Source: Acidobacteriota bacterium
GTDB taxonomy: Bacteria; Acidobacteriota; Vicinamibacteria; Vicinamibacterales; UBA8438
Assembly: GCA_011523485.1 (NCBI GenBank)
Contig: WTGR01000336.1
Coordinates: 1-5,482, forward strand
Reading direction: 5' to 3'
DNA length: 5,482 nt
Of this stretch, positions 4,918 to 5,482 are shown in pieces. The notes beneath the pieces are model-generated. The model saw only the letters and a program-made list of their open reading frames with translations, was not told the DNA's origin and did no database searches. The position numbers and the translations under genes are program-made. The first letter of the stretch is position 1. Every line of letters begins with the position of its first letter.

Positions 4918-5482
4918 ATGCGGCCGGCGTCGGTGTCGATCGCGCTGCTGGCGCTCTGCCTCGTGATGGGGCCCGTGCCCGTGCCCACCGCGGCGGCCGG
5001 GCAGGCTGTCGACGCGGGGCTCTCGTGTCCCGCGCTGGACGAGCGCAGCGCGGCGGCGGATCCGGATCTGTACTGCATCGGGTTGATCCACGCGCCCGAC
5101 TTCCGCGGCGCGTCGGGCTACGTCGAGCTGACGCCCTCGGCGTCGCCGTTCGGCGCCGCGGTCACCGTCGACGGGCATCACCGCTTCGATCTGGCCGTGC
5201 ACCTTGCCGGCCTGCCCGACCCCGCAACGCTTGGCGACTACAGCGGCTACGTGGCCTGGGTCGCCACGCCGCGGCTGCGGCCGATCGTCAACCTGGGGCC
5301 GGTCGCCAACGGCCGGACGGTGGTCGGGCCGGTCGACCTGGACAAGTTCCTGGTGCTCGTCACCGCCGAATCGGACCCGGGCGCGCCATCCTGGGAGGGC
5401 CGCATCGTGCTGCGGGGCACTTCGGCCGGCATGCGGATGGAGCCGGAGGACCTGCTGGCGCTGACCGGAATGGTCGGCGGCG
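4918..5482 (+). CDS. Secreted protein of unknown function, N-terminal part (3' end outside window)
   Basis: The frame is open from the ATG at 4918 to the right edge (188 residues) with no stop. Residues 1-29 form a signal peptide: hydrophobic SIALLALCLVMG followed by TAAAGQA, with cleavage likely near 27-29. C37 and C53 could form a disulfide once exported. The mature part reads GYVELTPSASPFGAAVTVDG, then RFDLAVHLAGLPDP, then YSGYVAWVATP, LGPVANGR, DKFLVLVTAE and GRIVLRGTSAGMRM. From memory, similar blocks occur at the N-terminus of some acidobacterial multicopper-oxidase-like proteins, and the YvaW...lG...vtaE...Iv.RG order also recalls the extracytoplasmic part of RskA-type anti-sigma factors. 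Neither is certain. An in-frame ATG at 4870 would add 16 residues before the signal peptide and has a weak GGGTGG sequence upstream; 4918 gives a normal signal peptide but lacks a clear Shine-Dalgarno sequence. It may share a transcript with the hydrolase gene. Confidence 0.75.
   Translation, partial: MRPASVSIALLALCLVMGPVPVPTAAAGQAVDAGLSCPALDERSAAADPDLYCIGLIHAPDFRGASGYVELTPSASPFGAAVTVDGHHRFDLAVHLAGLPDPATLGDYSGYVAWVATPRLRPIVNLGPVANGRTVVGPVDLDKFLVLVTAESDPGAPSWEGRIVLRGTSAGMRMEPEDLLALTGMVGG

Noticed and set aside
3493..5202. 569-codon open frame on the minus strand
   Set aside because: It runs antisense across the hydrolase gene, its promoter region and part of the next gene. Its composition (Arg, His, Val, Gln) is that of a shadow frame, and the plus-strand genes have clear family motifs.
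5204..5464. 86-codon open frame on the plus strand
   Set aside because: It is out of frame with the secreted protein that is open from 4918 to the edge, and its residues (Arg, Ser, Trp, Cys-rich) show no pattern.

Overview
The window is very GC-rich (roughly 70% by eye) and uses almost only G/C-ending codons. The gene families suggest an uncultivated member of the Acidobacteriota, perhaps a Vicinamibacteria-like soil or marine lineage. This is inferred from family resemblance only; there is no rRNA or other phylogenetic marker in the window. There are six genes: four complete, and one cut at each edge.

Layout. (1) 1-536, plus strand: C-terminal part of an uncharacterised, probably secreted protein of a type common in Acidobacteriota. 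(2) 537-671: a short convergent gap holding inverted repeats that probably end transcription from both sides. (3) 3408-672, minus strand: a tight three-gene unit. It runs from a BlaI/MecI-type winged-helix repressor, to an M56 (BlaR1-type) membrane zinc peptidase whose usual penicillin-sensing domain is replaced by six 31-residue HEAT repeats, to a four-helix DUF2231 membrane protein. The junctions are 3 and 10 nt. (4) 3409-3735: a divergent control region with a TTGACA promoter element and a pair of TAGTTnTCAAG direct repeats in front of the repressor gene, plus a separate plus-strand promoter and leader hairpin. (5) 3736-4800: a lipoprotein-anchored, metal-dependent cyclase/kynurenine-formamidase-like hydrolase. 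(6) 4918 (or 4870) to the right edge: a secreted protein running off the window, with no complete reading frame inside it.

The most interesting part is the minus-strand unit. By analogy with BlaR1-BlaI, the membrane peptidase would sense something outside the cytoplasm, become active and relieve repression of its own operon. Here the sensor would be a HEAT-repeat solenoid, which suggests a protein or peptide ligand instead of a beta-lactam. The repressor also lacks the Asn-Phe dipeptide at which staphylococcal BlaI/MecI is cut. The DUF2231 protein would be a third component or an output. The substrate, signal and target genes cannot be read from this window. No mobile element, CRISPR array, tRNA or rRNA was seen.
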